A stretch of 64,000 nt of DNA. Origin: Nonomuraea sediminis. GTDB lineage: Bacteria; Actinomycetota; Actinomycetes; Streptosporangiales; Streptosporangiaceae. Location: positions 1 to 64,000 of the forward strand of contig NZ_JAHDTI010000005.1 in the NCBI RefSeq assembly GCF_018531495.1, in the 5' to 3' direction. The stretch's first letter is position 1; each line of letters begins with the position of its first letter. The notes beneath the pieces were generated by a model that was not told the DNA's origin, ran no database searches, and saw only the letters and a program-made list of their open reading frames with translations. Positions 57,331 through 64,000 of this stretch are shown one piece after another. The position numbers and the translations under genes are program-made.

Positions 57331-57480
57331 TCACAATCCAGCAGTGGGCTTGCCCGCCCCGTTCGGCCCGAGCAGGCCGAAGATCTCCCCCTGGGCCACG
57401 GTCAAGTCCAGGCCGGCGACGGCCTCGGTCCTGCCGAAGGAGTAACGCAGGCCGGTGCAGGTCAGCGCGTCATCGCTCAA
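57331..57480 (-). pseudogene. ABC exporter ATPase, truncated after Walker A
   Basis: From TTG 57480 (overlapping the MarR stop) the frame reads DDALTCTGLRYSFGRTEAVA, GLDLTVAQGEIFGLLGPNGA and GKP, then TAGL and a stop. The Walker A Lys is present but the next Thr is Pro, and the remaining 250 residues are gone. This is the front end of the transporter whose permease tail is at 53045-53548. Confidence 0.85.
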
Positions 57481-57922
57481 CGAGAGTCGCCTCCAAACCA
57501 TCAGCGAGCCTGCGCAGTGCGGGGATCGCGGCTTCCAGAGCGTCCCTGTCCTGTACGGCCAGCAGCTCCAACTGCTCCTTGACCAGCGTGATCCGCCGCT
57601 CGTGCCACAGGTTCAGCCGCGTCTCGGCCTCAGGGGTGAGCAGCAGGCGGGCCGACCTGCGGTCCTGGCCGGTCTCCCTGCGCAGGAGGCCGCGCCTGGT
57701 GAGCTGGTTCACCAGGGTGGAGACCGAGTTTCCCGCCAGGAACAGCTCGCGCGCCGCGGCGGAGACGCCGATGCCGGGGCTGGCGCGCACCAGGCGCAGC
57801 AGCTCGACCTCGGCGCCGCGCAGAGGCGGCTGTTCGACCCCTGTGCGCAGGTTGCGGCGCATCAGCCGCTGGATGCCGGACAGGAGCCCCGCGAGAGTCT
57901 CAGGAAGGTCGTCCGTCCCCAT
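57470..57922 (-). CDS. MarR-family regulator
   Basis: A 150-residue winged-helix regulator: GAEVELLRLVRASPGIGVSA, ELFLAGNSVSTLVNQLTRRG (recognition helix) and RETGQDRRSARLLLTPE (wing). It heads the broken exporter operon, its natural target being the deleted transporter. ATG 57922 is preferred over GTG 57931. An inverted repeat overlaps its promoter. Confidence 0.9.
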   Translation of the reverse strand: MGTDDLPETLAGLLSGIQRLMRRNLRTGVEQPPLRGAEVELLRLVRASPGIGVSAAARELFLAGNSVSTLVNQLTRRGLLRRETGQDRRSARLLLTPEAETRLNLWHERRITLVKEQLELLAVQDRDALEAAIPALRRLADGLEATLVER

Positions 57923-57932
57923 ACCAACCACA

Positions 57933-57952
57933 TTAGCTCTGCTAACGAGCTA
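57933..57952 (-). promoter_or_regulatory. MarR operator candidate
   Basis: TTAGC-TCT-GCTAA (57933-57945) is a perfect inverted repeat, and TAGCT/AGCTA at 57934-57952 adds an overlapping one. It lies 11 bases before the MarR ATG. Confidence 0.6.
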
Positions 57953-57970
57953 TTGGGAACCCCGGGCAGG

Positions 57971-59368
57971 TCAACCGCGCATCCGGCCGATCATCTGGCC
58001 GGCCACCCCGGTCAGGCGGCCGCAGCGCCGGATCGGGTCGGCGGAGCCCTCGGGCTGCTTCGGGTCGGACAGCGTCAGCGCCACCACGAAGCGGCCCTTC
58101 CTGAACACCAGCGTGCCGGGCGACCTGGCGAACTTGCGGGTGACGCAGTACGCCTCCTCCCCCACCTGACGGCCCACCGGCCTGCCGATGTCGATGCCCT
58201 TGCCGAAGTGCAGGTTGTTGGCGGCGGCGGCGTCCGCGGTGTAGCTGGTGACGTTGGCGGTCAGGACGTAGCGGTCGACGGAGTCGTCGCCGGTGAAGCG
58301 CTTGCAGGTGGTCTCGACGTAGGCGTACTGCTGCCTGTCCTTGATGTCGGTGTTGATGCTGAAGTCCACCCGGCCGACCGCGGTGGCCAGGTCCTCCTCG
58401 ACGAACGGGGCGGCCGGCCGGTTGAAGACCGCGCGGAAGTCCGCGGCCCTGGTCAGCGCGCAGGCGGAGGCGGGCTGGGCGGGCAGCAGCGGGCTGTCGT
58501 AGCTCAGCGCCGGGTTGCCGATCGGGTGGGCGGTGCGCCGCTGCAGGTTCGCGGCGATGATCCTGAGCACCTTCCTCCTCGCGGGCTCGGGGAGCGAGGT
58601 GTGCACGGACACCACGGTCCGCCCCAGGCGCAGCGCGTAGGAGCCCATGTCGGAGCCAGAGCTCCTGCTCTGCAGGACCTTCACCCCGCCGATCGACGGC
58701 CTGGGCCGGTACCTGTCGAAGCTGTAGACCATCGCGCCGGGGTTGGTGTAGCTCTCCTGGAAGACGTCCATGCTGACCGAGTTCTTCGGCTCCAGCCCGT
58801 AGCTGCAGGAGTTGGACGGCCTGATCGGCACGAACAGGTCGCTGCCCCGCTCGACCTGCCCCGTGCCCTGGTTGTCGAAGTAGGCGCGCGAGTACGGCCC
58901 GGCCAGCGGGTTCGGGAACAGCCTCAGCCCCTTGCCCGCCAGGTCGGCGAACGTCAGCAGCGTGCACGCCGGGATGACGGGGGCGCCCGCGTGCCGTACC
59001 TGCGTGGTGCTCTCCTTCTCCACCAGCGGTGCCGGGTCGGCCACGCCGTCGCTCTGCTCGCCGTACCCCTTGCGTGGGACGTTCTTGAGCTCGCCGCCGC
59101 CCTTCCCCGTGGCGTCCTCGCCGGTGGCGATGGTCGGCGTGGACCTGGGCGACAGGAGGCGCGGGAGCAGCACGACGCAGGCCGCGGCGACGAGCGCGAG
59201 CACCAGCCCGATCACGAGGAACCATGGCCATTTCGGCTTCTTCGGCGGCGGGCCGTACCGCTGGTGCGGGTAGTAGGGCTGTGGATACTGCGGCGGCGGC
59301 GGATAGTGCTGGTACGGCCCGCCCTGTGGCGGCCAGGCCCCCTGCCCAGGCGGTGGCGGCTGAACCAC
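57971..59368 (-). CDS. Membrane-anchored extracytoplasmic protein with Pro/Tyr-rich N terminus
   Basis: A 465-residue protein. Residues 1-45 are cytosolic and rich in Pro, Gln and Tyr (PPPQYPQPYYPHQRYGPPPK). One helix follows (WPWFLVIGLVLALVAAACVVLL), then about 390 extracytoplasmic residues with about six Cys that could form disulfides (IPACTLLTFADL, SNSCSYGLEPK, ASACALTRAADF, ETTCKRF, AYCVTRKF, IRRCGRL). The repeated C-x(n)-L-T-x-A-D pattern resembles DUF3558-type lipoproteins. The function is unknown. Confidence 0.75.
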   Translation of the reverse strand: MVQPPPPGQGAWPPQGGPYQHYPPPPQYPQPYYPHQRYGPPPKKPKWPWFLVIGLVLALVAAACVVLLPRLLSPRSTPTIATGEDATGKGGGELKNVPRKGYGEQSDGVADPAPLVEKESTTQVRHAGAPVIPACTLLTFADLAGKGLRLFPNPLAGPYSRAYFDNQGTGQVERGSDLFVPIRPSNSCSYGLEPKNSVSMDVFQESYTNPGAMVYSFDRYRPRPSIGGVKVLQSRSSGSDMGSYALRLGRTVVSVHTSLPEPARRKVLRIIAANLQRRTAHPIGNPALSYDSPLLPAQPASACALTRAADFRAVFNRPAAPFVEEDLATAVGRVDFSINTDIKDRQQYAYVETTCKRFTGDDSVDRYVLTANVTSYTADAAAANNLHFGKGIDIGRPVGRQVGEEAYCVTRKFARSPGTLVFRKGRFVVALTLSDPKQPEGSADPIRRCGRLTGVAGQMIGRMRG

Positions 59369-59428
59369 GATGACCCCCCGTCCGTGATCGAAGGCAGAGC
59401 CTACTGATCCACCGCATGCGCGACCACG

Positions 59429-60331
59429 TCAGGTGGTGGACGTTGTCGTTTCCGTGACATCGACGAGGTCCGCGATGTGAGCGGCGAACTCGGGCCAGAG
59501 CTCCCTGGGCAGGCTGTGGCCCAGGCCCTCGATGATCACCAGTTTCGCGCCGGGGATGGCCGCCGCCGTGGCCCGGCCGCCGCTGACGTCGATCATGAGG
59601 TCGGCGGTGCCGTGGATCACCAGGGCGGGGACCCGCAGCCGCCGCAGCCGTGCGGTGCGATCCCCCGAGGCCAGGACCGCGACGCTCTGCCGCATCAGGC
59701 CCAGGGGGTCGAGCCCGCGGTCGTAGGCCTGTCGCGCCCGGGCGGCCACCGCGGCCTCGTCGAAGGCGAACGCCGGGGAGCCGACCGCCCGCAGGACGCG
59801 CACCTGCCATTCGACGTAGCCCTGGCGGTCCTCCGGCTGCGCCCCCAGCGGTCCGATCGCGGCGAAGTCCGGCCGGCCCACCGCGGGGTCGCCGGTGGTC
59901 GAACTCATCGACGTCAGCGACAGGACCCGGCCGGGGTGCTCGATCGCGATCGTCTGGGCGATCATGCCGCCCAGGGAAAGGCCGACGAGGTGGGCGCTGT
60001 CGAGGCCGAGCGCGTCGAGCAGCCCCACGGCGTCGGCCGCCATGTCCGACAGCGTGTAGGACGCCGACGAGACGTCCCCGGCCATCGCCGCCTGGATGTC
60101 CGGCACGGGCGCGTCAGGGAAGTGGGACGACCGGCCGGCGTCCCGGTTGTCGAACCGGATCACCTGCAGCCCGCGATCGACCAGCTCGGCGCAGAACCCC
60201 TCCGGCCAGTTGATCATCTGCCCGCCGCCGCCCATGATCAGCAGCACGGGCGGATCCGCCGGATCGCCGAACCGCTCGTAGGCCACCTCGATACCGCCCG
60301 GCCCGACATTCCGCGCGATCTCCTCGCCCAT
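59429..60331 (-). CDS. Alpha/beta-hydrolase
   Basis: A 300-residue hydrolase. The oxyanion region is LLIMGGGGQMINWP and VIRFDNRDAGRSSHF. The nucleophile elbow is GLSLGG, the acid lies in VIHGTADLMIDVSGG, and the His is in EGLGHSLPRELWP. This plan matches esterases and the aclacinomycin methylesterase RdmC group. ATG 60331 matches the family N terminus; the longer upstream frame does not. Confidence 0.88.
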   Translation of the reverse strand: MGEEIARNVGPGGIEVAYERFGDPADPPVLLIMGGGGQMINWPEGFCAELVDRGLQVIRFDNRDAGRSSHFPDAPVPDIQAAMAGDVSSASYTLSDMAADAVGLLDALGLDSAHLVGLSLGGMIAQTIAIEHPGRVLSLTSMSSTTGDPAVGRPDFAAIGPLGAQPEDRQGYVEWQVRVLRAVGSPAFAFDEAAVAARARQAYDRGLDPLGLMRQSVAVLASGDRTARLRRLRVPALVIHGTADLMIDVSGGRATAAAIPGAKLVIIEGLGHSLPRELWPEFAAHIADLVDVTETTTSTT

Positions 60332-60458
60332 GCCCACCCCATCTCCTCGCCGCTGGTTCCCCCGTCGGTGTATCCCCTTCTGCCTGCGGGAATCATCTAT
60401 CCGACGACGAATCTGGGACGCCGGAACGACGGCTGTGCCAGAGAGGGGGGCAGCCCTG

Positions 60459-61754
60459 ATGTCATCGCAAACGACGTTCACCGTACGGCAGGCCGCGTTC
60501 ATCGGCGTCGGCGCCATGGTGGGAGCCGGGATCTTCGCGCTCCTCGGCGCCGCCGGCGAGGTGGCGGGCTCGGCCGTGTGGCTCTCTTTCGTCCTGGCGG
60601 GCATCGTCGCGATCCTGCAGGGCTACTCGTTCGCCAAACTCGGCGCCAAGTACCCCTCCGCGGGAGGCCTGCTCGAGTACGTGGCCAAAGGCTTCGGCGA
60701 GGGCCACGTCACCGGTGTCACCGCCTGGCTCATCTACGTGGCCAACGCCATCGTCACCGCGATGGTGGCGGTGTCGTTCGGCAGCTACGCGAGCGCCATG
60801 TTCGCCGGCGGGAACGCGGGCTGGGCCAAGGCGTTCTCCGTGCTCATCCTGCTCGCGATGACGGCCGTGAACATCGTCGGCTCGAAGCTGGTCGCCAAGG
60901 CGCAGACGGTGATCGTGTACGTCGTGCTGGGGATCCTCGTCATCTTCGCGGTGGTGACGATCGCCAACATGCAGCTGTCGCTGCTGGCGCCGTCCGGCTA
61001 CCCGCCGTTCCGCGACATCGTCTCCAGCGTCGCGCTGACGTTCTTCGCGTTCCTGGGATTCGGCATCATCACCTTCACGGCGAAGGATCTCCCCGATCCC
61101 GGGCGCCAGCTGCCGAAGGCCATGTTCCTCGCGCTCGGAATAGCCACCGTCATCTATGTCGCCATCGCGGTGGGCGTGTTCGGCACGCTCACGGCCGAGC
61201 AGGTCATCGCCTCCGGGGGCACCGCGCTCGCCGTCGCCGCCGAGCCGTCACTGGGCGCGGCCGGCTACTGGATGATGAGCGTGACCGCCCTGTTCGCCAC
61301 CGCGGGCGCGACCAACGCCGGGCTCTATCCGGCACCGGGCCTGTGCGAGCGGCTCGCGCAGACGAGACAGTTCCCGCCGCTGATGGCGCGCAGGCTCGGC
61401 GGGCGCGCATCGGCCGGGCTCCTGATCGTGACGGCGATCTGCATCGTGCTCGCCCTGGCCTTCAACCTCGACGCGATCGCCTCCATCGGTAGCGCCGTCG
61501 CGCTCCTGGTCTTCATGTTCATCACGATCGCGCACTTCCGGGTGCGGGCCCAGACCGGCGCGAACGTCGTCATGCTGGCGCTGGCCGTCGGGACGGCCGG
61601 CGCCGTCCTGCTGACCTTCATCTTCACCACGCTCATCCACGAGCCCGCGTCGATCCTCACGCTGCTCGTGATCCTCGCGGTCAGCATCGCGCTCGATCTC
61701 GGCTGGAAATACAGGTACACCCACCGGGCGGGCCCGCTACCTGGGGCGCCCTAG
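60459..61754 (+). CDS. APC-family amino-acid permease
   Basis: A 431-residue permease with 12 hydrophobic segments. The TM1 motif is AAFIGVGAMVGAGIFALLGAAG (GAG variant), and LTFFAFLGFGIITFTAKDLPDPGRQLPKA surrounds TM6. Substrate is not clear. ATG 60459 has GAGGGGGG at good distance. It is divergent from the hydrolase. Confidence 0.87.
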   Translation: MSSQTTFTVRQAAFIGVGAMVGAGIFALLGAAGEVAGSAVWLSFVLAGIVAILQGYSFAKLGAKYPSAGGLLEYVAKGFGEGHVTGVTAWLIYVANAIVTAMVAVSFGSYASAMFAGGNAGWAKAFSVLILLAMTAVNIVGSKLVAKAQTVIVYVVLGILVIFAVVTIANMQLSLLAPSGYPPFRDIVSSVALTFFAFLGFGIITFTAKDLPDPGRQLPKAMFLALGIATVIYVAIAVGVFGTLTAEQVIASGGTALAVAAEPSLGAAGYWMMSVTALFATAGATNAGLYPAPGLCERLAQTRQFPPLMARRLGGRASAGLLIVTAICIVLALAFNLDAIASIGSAVALLVFMFITIAHFRVRAQTGANVVMLALAVGTAGAVLLTFIFTTLIHEPASILTLLVILAVSIALDLGWKYRYTHRAGPLPGAP

Positions 61755-61816
61755 CCCGGGCGAATCCGGTAAGGCGGCGTTCCCGAAAGTGAGCGAACCT
61801 CACAAAGTTGCCAAAA

Positions 61817-61877
61817 CGGTACATATGTTACCGCGGGAAACACGTGACGGTGCTCGCGCGGAGACTTACCGTCACGT
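61817..61877. repeat. Two adjacent inverted repeats in a gene-free gap
   Basis: CGGTACATATGTTACCG (61817-61833) is a near palindrome. ACGTGACGGT (61842-61851) and ACCGTCACGT (61868-61877) are perfect 10-base arms with a 16-base spacer. They lie in the 328-base gap after the permease, which otherwise holds only the terminator at its right end. Confidence 0.55.
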
Positions 61878-62021
61878 TTACCCGGATCGCACCGCGGACC
61901 AGCCCGACTCCCCCGGGTCGGACCTCTGAGATCGCCGAAGTCATGCTGGTGGGCCCGCTCAGCCGCGACGCGACATCCCGGGACACGACCTCCGGCCGGA
62001 GCAAGGCGGCCGGAGGTCATC

Positions 62022-62082
62022 GGGCCTCGTCTCGGAGCGGCGAGTCTGCGACCCCCGTCCCCGTGGGGGCGAGACGAGGCCC
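62022..62082. terminator. Bidirectional-type terminator before the HAD gene end
   Basis: GGGCCTCGTCTC (62022-62033) and GAGACGAGGCCC (62071-62082) form a perfect 12-bp stem, and the 37-base loop contains a second hairpin (CCCCCGTCCCCGTGGGGG). It directly adjoins the HAD stop codon and separates it from the convergent permease. Confidence 0.7.
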
Positions 62083-62742
62083 TCACGTGTCCAGGCGGCT
62101 CACGGCCTCCACCGTGTCGGGGAAGGTGTCGACGAACGCGTCGACACGGTACGGGTGGAAGTCGGCGGGCCGCCTGAGGCCGCTCTGCATGCAGGCGATG
62201 AAGCCCAGGCCCGCGCCGTTGGCCGCCTGCGCGTCGCCGGGTGAGTCGCCGACGTACACGCACTGCCGCGGCTGCAGGCCGGCCGCGCCGAGCAGCTCGT
62301 CGAAGGCCCGCGCGTCAGGCTTGCGGAAGCGGGTGTTGCCGGCGTGGTAGACCGCGTGCACGCGCCCCGCCAGCGCGTGGTCGGGGGCCATGAGGTGCGC
62401 CATCTCGGCCCCGGTGCGCGAGGTGAGCAGCATGACGGTACGGCCGGCCGCGGCGAGCCGGTCGATGGCCGCCAGGTTCTCCTCCGGGATGGCGTCGAGC
62501 AGCCCGGCGGCCACGTACCGCCGCAGCACGCCGTCGTAGGCGGCGGCGAACGCCTCCAGGTCGACGCCCGGCGAGCGCTCACGCATCGCCTCCAGCAGGG
62601 GCTGCCCCCAGGTCGCCACGTGGACCTCGCGCGACATCGGGCGCCGCCCCAGGCGCGCGAGGACCTCGTTCTCCAGCTCGAAACAGACGGCCTCCGTCAG
62701 GCAGAGGGTGTCGTCGACGTCGATGGCCACAGTACGGATCAC
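62083..62742 (-). CDS. HAD-superfamily phosphatase
   Basis: A 219-residue haloacid-dehalogenase-type enzyme. Motif I is VAIDVDDTLCLTEAV (nucleophile Asp and acid Asp), motif II VMLLTSRTG, motif III Lys in NTRFRKPDARAF, and motif IV VYVGDSPGDAQAANGAG. A helical cap between motifs I and II suggests a phosphoglycolate phosphatase-like sugar-phosphate enzyme. The substrate is unknown. Confidence 0.88.
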   Translation of the reverse strand: MIRTVAIDVDDTLCLTEAVCFELENEVLARLGRRPMSREVHVATWGQPLLEAMRERSPGVDLEAFAAAYDGVLRRYVAAGLLDAIPEENLAAIDRLAAAGRTVMLLTSRTGAEMAHLMAPDHALAGRVHAVYHAGNTRFRKPDARAFDELLGAAGLQPRQCVYVGDSPGDAQAANGAGLGFIACMQSGLRRPADFHPYRVDAFVDTFPDTVEAVSRLDT

Positions 62743-62775
62743 AGTGGGCCATCATGCCCGGCAGGCGGAGGTGTG

Positions 62776-62952
62776 TCAGCGACGCTTGACGGCCTTCTTG
62801 ACCTTCTCGACCGCCTGCCTCACCTTGCTCTCGGCCACGTCGAGGTGACCCTCGACCATCAGTTCCTTGTCGCCGGTCTCACGGGCGACCCTCTTCTTGG
62901 CCTTGCCCTTGAGTTCCTTTGTCTTGATGGCGATCTTCTTGTAGATGCCCAC
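62776..62952 (-). CDS. CsbD-family stress protein
   Basis: A 58-residue, very Lys-rich protein starting at GTG 62952 with GGGGGA upstream: GIYKKIAIKTKELKGKAKKR, then VARETGDKELMVEGHLDVAE and a basic tail. The KGKAKK...G-x3-L-x3-G-x-L-D pattern is that of CsbD proteins, general stress proteins of unknown action. Confidence 0.8.
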   Translation of the reverse strand: MGIYKKIAIKTKELKGKAKKRVARETGDKELMVEGHLDVAESKVRQAVEKVKKAVKRR

Positions 62953-63021
62953 GGCGTCCCCCGTTGGGTGAATCGGTCAGAACCGATCTCTATCCGAGGC
63001 GTGCGCCGACCGACCTCCGGT

Positions 63022-63108
63022 TCAGTCGTCGACCGTCAGCTCCCGCAGAGCGAGTTCGTCGAGGTAGCAGTCGCAGTTGCCGCAGCCGGGCGTCTCAGTG
63101 ATCATCAT
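63022..63108 (-). CDS. 28-residue Cys-rich peptide
   Basis: ATG 63108 (or 63105) preceded by GGTGA encodes MMITETPGCGNCDCYLDELA and LRELTVDD. Three cysteines in C-x2-C-x-C form a compact metal-binding or modification site on an otherwise acidic peptide. No relative is recognised. It lies 69 bases upstream of csbD on the same strand. Confidence 0.45.
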   Translation of the reverse strand: MMITETPGCGNCDCYLDELALRELTVDD

Positions 63109-63228
63109 GGCATCACCGTAGATCACCCGTGCGACCGCGATCCCTCCCCGTAGGGGTAAGACCTCCCCTCCCGTCCTCCCGCACCAGCCGATGTGCGTCG
63201 GCTGGCACGAGACGGCGAGGACGGGTGT

Positions 63229-63948
63229 TCAGGTGCCACCCATGGCAGGACCACCCATGGCAGGACGCGCTCCCCCGGCGGGGATCTCGAGCTGCTCGCG
63301 GATGAGCAGCCAGCTGGCGGCCAGGACCCACAGCGCGGTCAGCACGCCCGCGATGATGGCGATGACCGGGCTGTCAGGTGCCAGCACGCCGCCCGTGCTC
63401 CCCACCGCGAACGCGGCCAGGAGCCTGACCGCGGCCACCACCATGGCGCACCAGCCCATCCACATGGGCAGGACGTGGCCGCGCATGATGGCCCAGCCGG
63501 TGACGGCGAACGTCGCCGCCACCGCGACACCCGTGATCGCCCCCACGACCACCAGCGCCGTGTACGGCCCCGCCGCGATGAGCAGCAGCGGTCTGTGCAC
63601 GCTCACCGCGTACGTCATCCCCGCGAAGACGGAGATCCCCATGAACCCGATCGCCGAGACCAGGATGTACCCGGCCATGACCAGCGCGGGCAGGTCGCTG
63701 GTCTCGTCGGCACGCCGGAAGGCATGGGACAGTCCGACCCCGAACCACAGGAACAGCACCGTGGCGATGGCGAACAACAACGCCGCCATCAGTACCTGGG
63801 ACCGGTACTGCGCCAGGTATGCCGCGATGGTCATCGGCGTGTCGGTGATCCGCGGTAGGTTCCCCAGTACCAGCCGGCCGATGATGGCCACTACCAGGGA
63901 TCCGACTCCGGCTATGCCGGCCCAGCGAAAGTCGTGATTCTCTTTCAC
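63229..63948 (-). CDS. Six-helix membrane protein (DUF4386-like)
   Basis: A 239-residue protein with about six hydrophobic helices (GIAGVGSLVVAIIGRLVLG, VLMAALLFAIATVLFLWFGV, ALVMAGYILVSAIGFMGIS and others), ending in a Gly/Met-rich tail (GGARPAMGGPAMGGT). The layout resembles DUF4386-type proteins of unknown function. GGGGGTGA five bases before GTG 63948 favours this start over GTG 63957. Confidence 0.7.
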   Translation of the reverse strand: MKENHDFRWAGIAGVGSLVVAIIGRLVLGNLPRITDTPMTIAAYLAQYRSQVLMAALLFAIATVLFLWFGVGLSHAFRRADETSDLPALVMAGYILVSAIGFMGISVFAGMTYAVSVHRPLLLIAAGPYTALVVVGAITGVAVAATFAVTGWAIMRGHVLPMWMGWCAMVVAAVRLLAAFAVGSTGGVLAPDSPVIAIIAGVLTALWVLAASWLLIREQLEIPAGGARPAMGGPAMGGT

Positions 63949-64000
63949 GTGAATCACCCCCGGATTCCATCATCCGCCCAAACCGTCACAACCCAAAGGG

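Noticed and set aside
53045..57480. A classical transposon or integrative element
   Set aside because: No transposase, integrase, relaxase or flanking target duplication is visible, so only a transferred cassette can be claimed.

Overview
The window is GC-rich actinobacterial DNA. Gene content (DevR/DosR system, S-adenosyl methyltransferases of the DUF574 type, many universal stress proteins, LacI/ABC sugar operon, short GntR regulators) and codon use fit a filamentous actinomycete of the Streptosporangiaceae type (Nonomuraea-like). The genus is inferred from gene content, not proven. No rRNA, tRNA or CRISPR array is visible.

Layout. 1-5.3 kb: end of an L-serine dehydratase gene, a GNAT acetyltransferase, a phospholipase C-family phosphoesterase, a DUF574 methyltransferase and an MFS transporter. 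5.3-14.5 kb: a leftward sugar operon (binding protein, two ABC permeases, DUF5107 protein, secreted GH123-like glycosidase) with its LacI repressor and four matching operator-like sites.

14.8-49.7 kb: a long hypoxia/dormancy island. It holds a close DevR (DosR) orthologue, a GAF-domain DevS kinase, cytochrome bd oxidase (cydAB), a complete arginine deiminase operon, a persulfide module (CstR, metallo-beta-lactamase/rhodanese, rhodanese-DUF2892), four intact universal stress or flavodoxin-linked genes plus three broken USP genes, CBS and CBS-BON proteins, an Acg-type nitroreductase, an MgtA-like P-type ATPase, HypF, an APH/P-loop kinase like Rv2004c, a group 2-like sigma factor, an eRF1-like protein and an archease-like protein (compare Rv2629 and Rv2630), and GH20 and GH65 enzymes. 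At least a dozen promoters here carry 14-bp sites of the type GGGAC-N4-GTCCC or GGGCC-N4-GTCCC, matching the mycobacterial DosR box. Together the genes would supply a high-affinity oxidase, substrate-level ATP from arginine, sulfide/persulfide removal, ion and translation control and glycan or disaccharide use when oxygen falls.

49.8-53 kb: an NAD-dependent DNA ligase and a metallo-beta-lactamase-fold protein. 53-57.5 kb: about 3.8 kb of foreign-looking DNA sits between the 3' piece of an ABC-2 permease and the 5' piece of its ABC ATPase. It holds a short GntR regulator with a perfect palindromic operator, a divergent operon of three overlapping genes, a methyltransferase fragment and nested hairpins. 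57.5-64 kb: the orphaned MarR regulator, an anchored extracytoplasmic protein, an alpha/beta hydrolase, an APC permease, a HAD phosphatase, a CsbD protein, a tiny Cys-rich peptide and a six-helix membrane protein.
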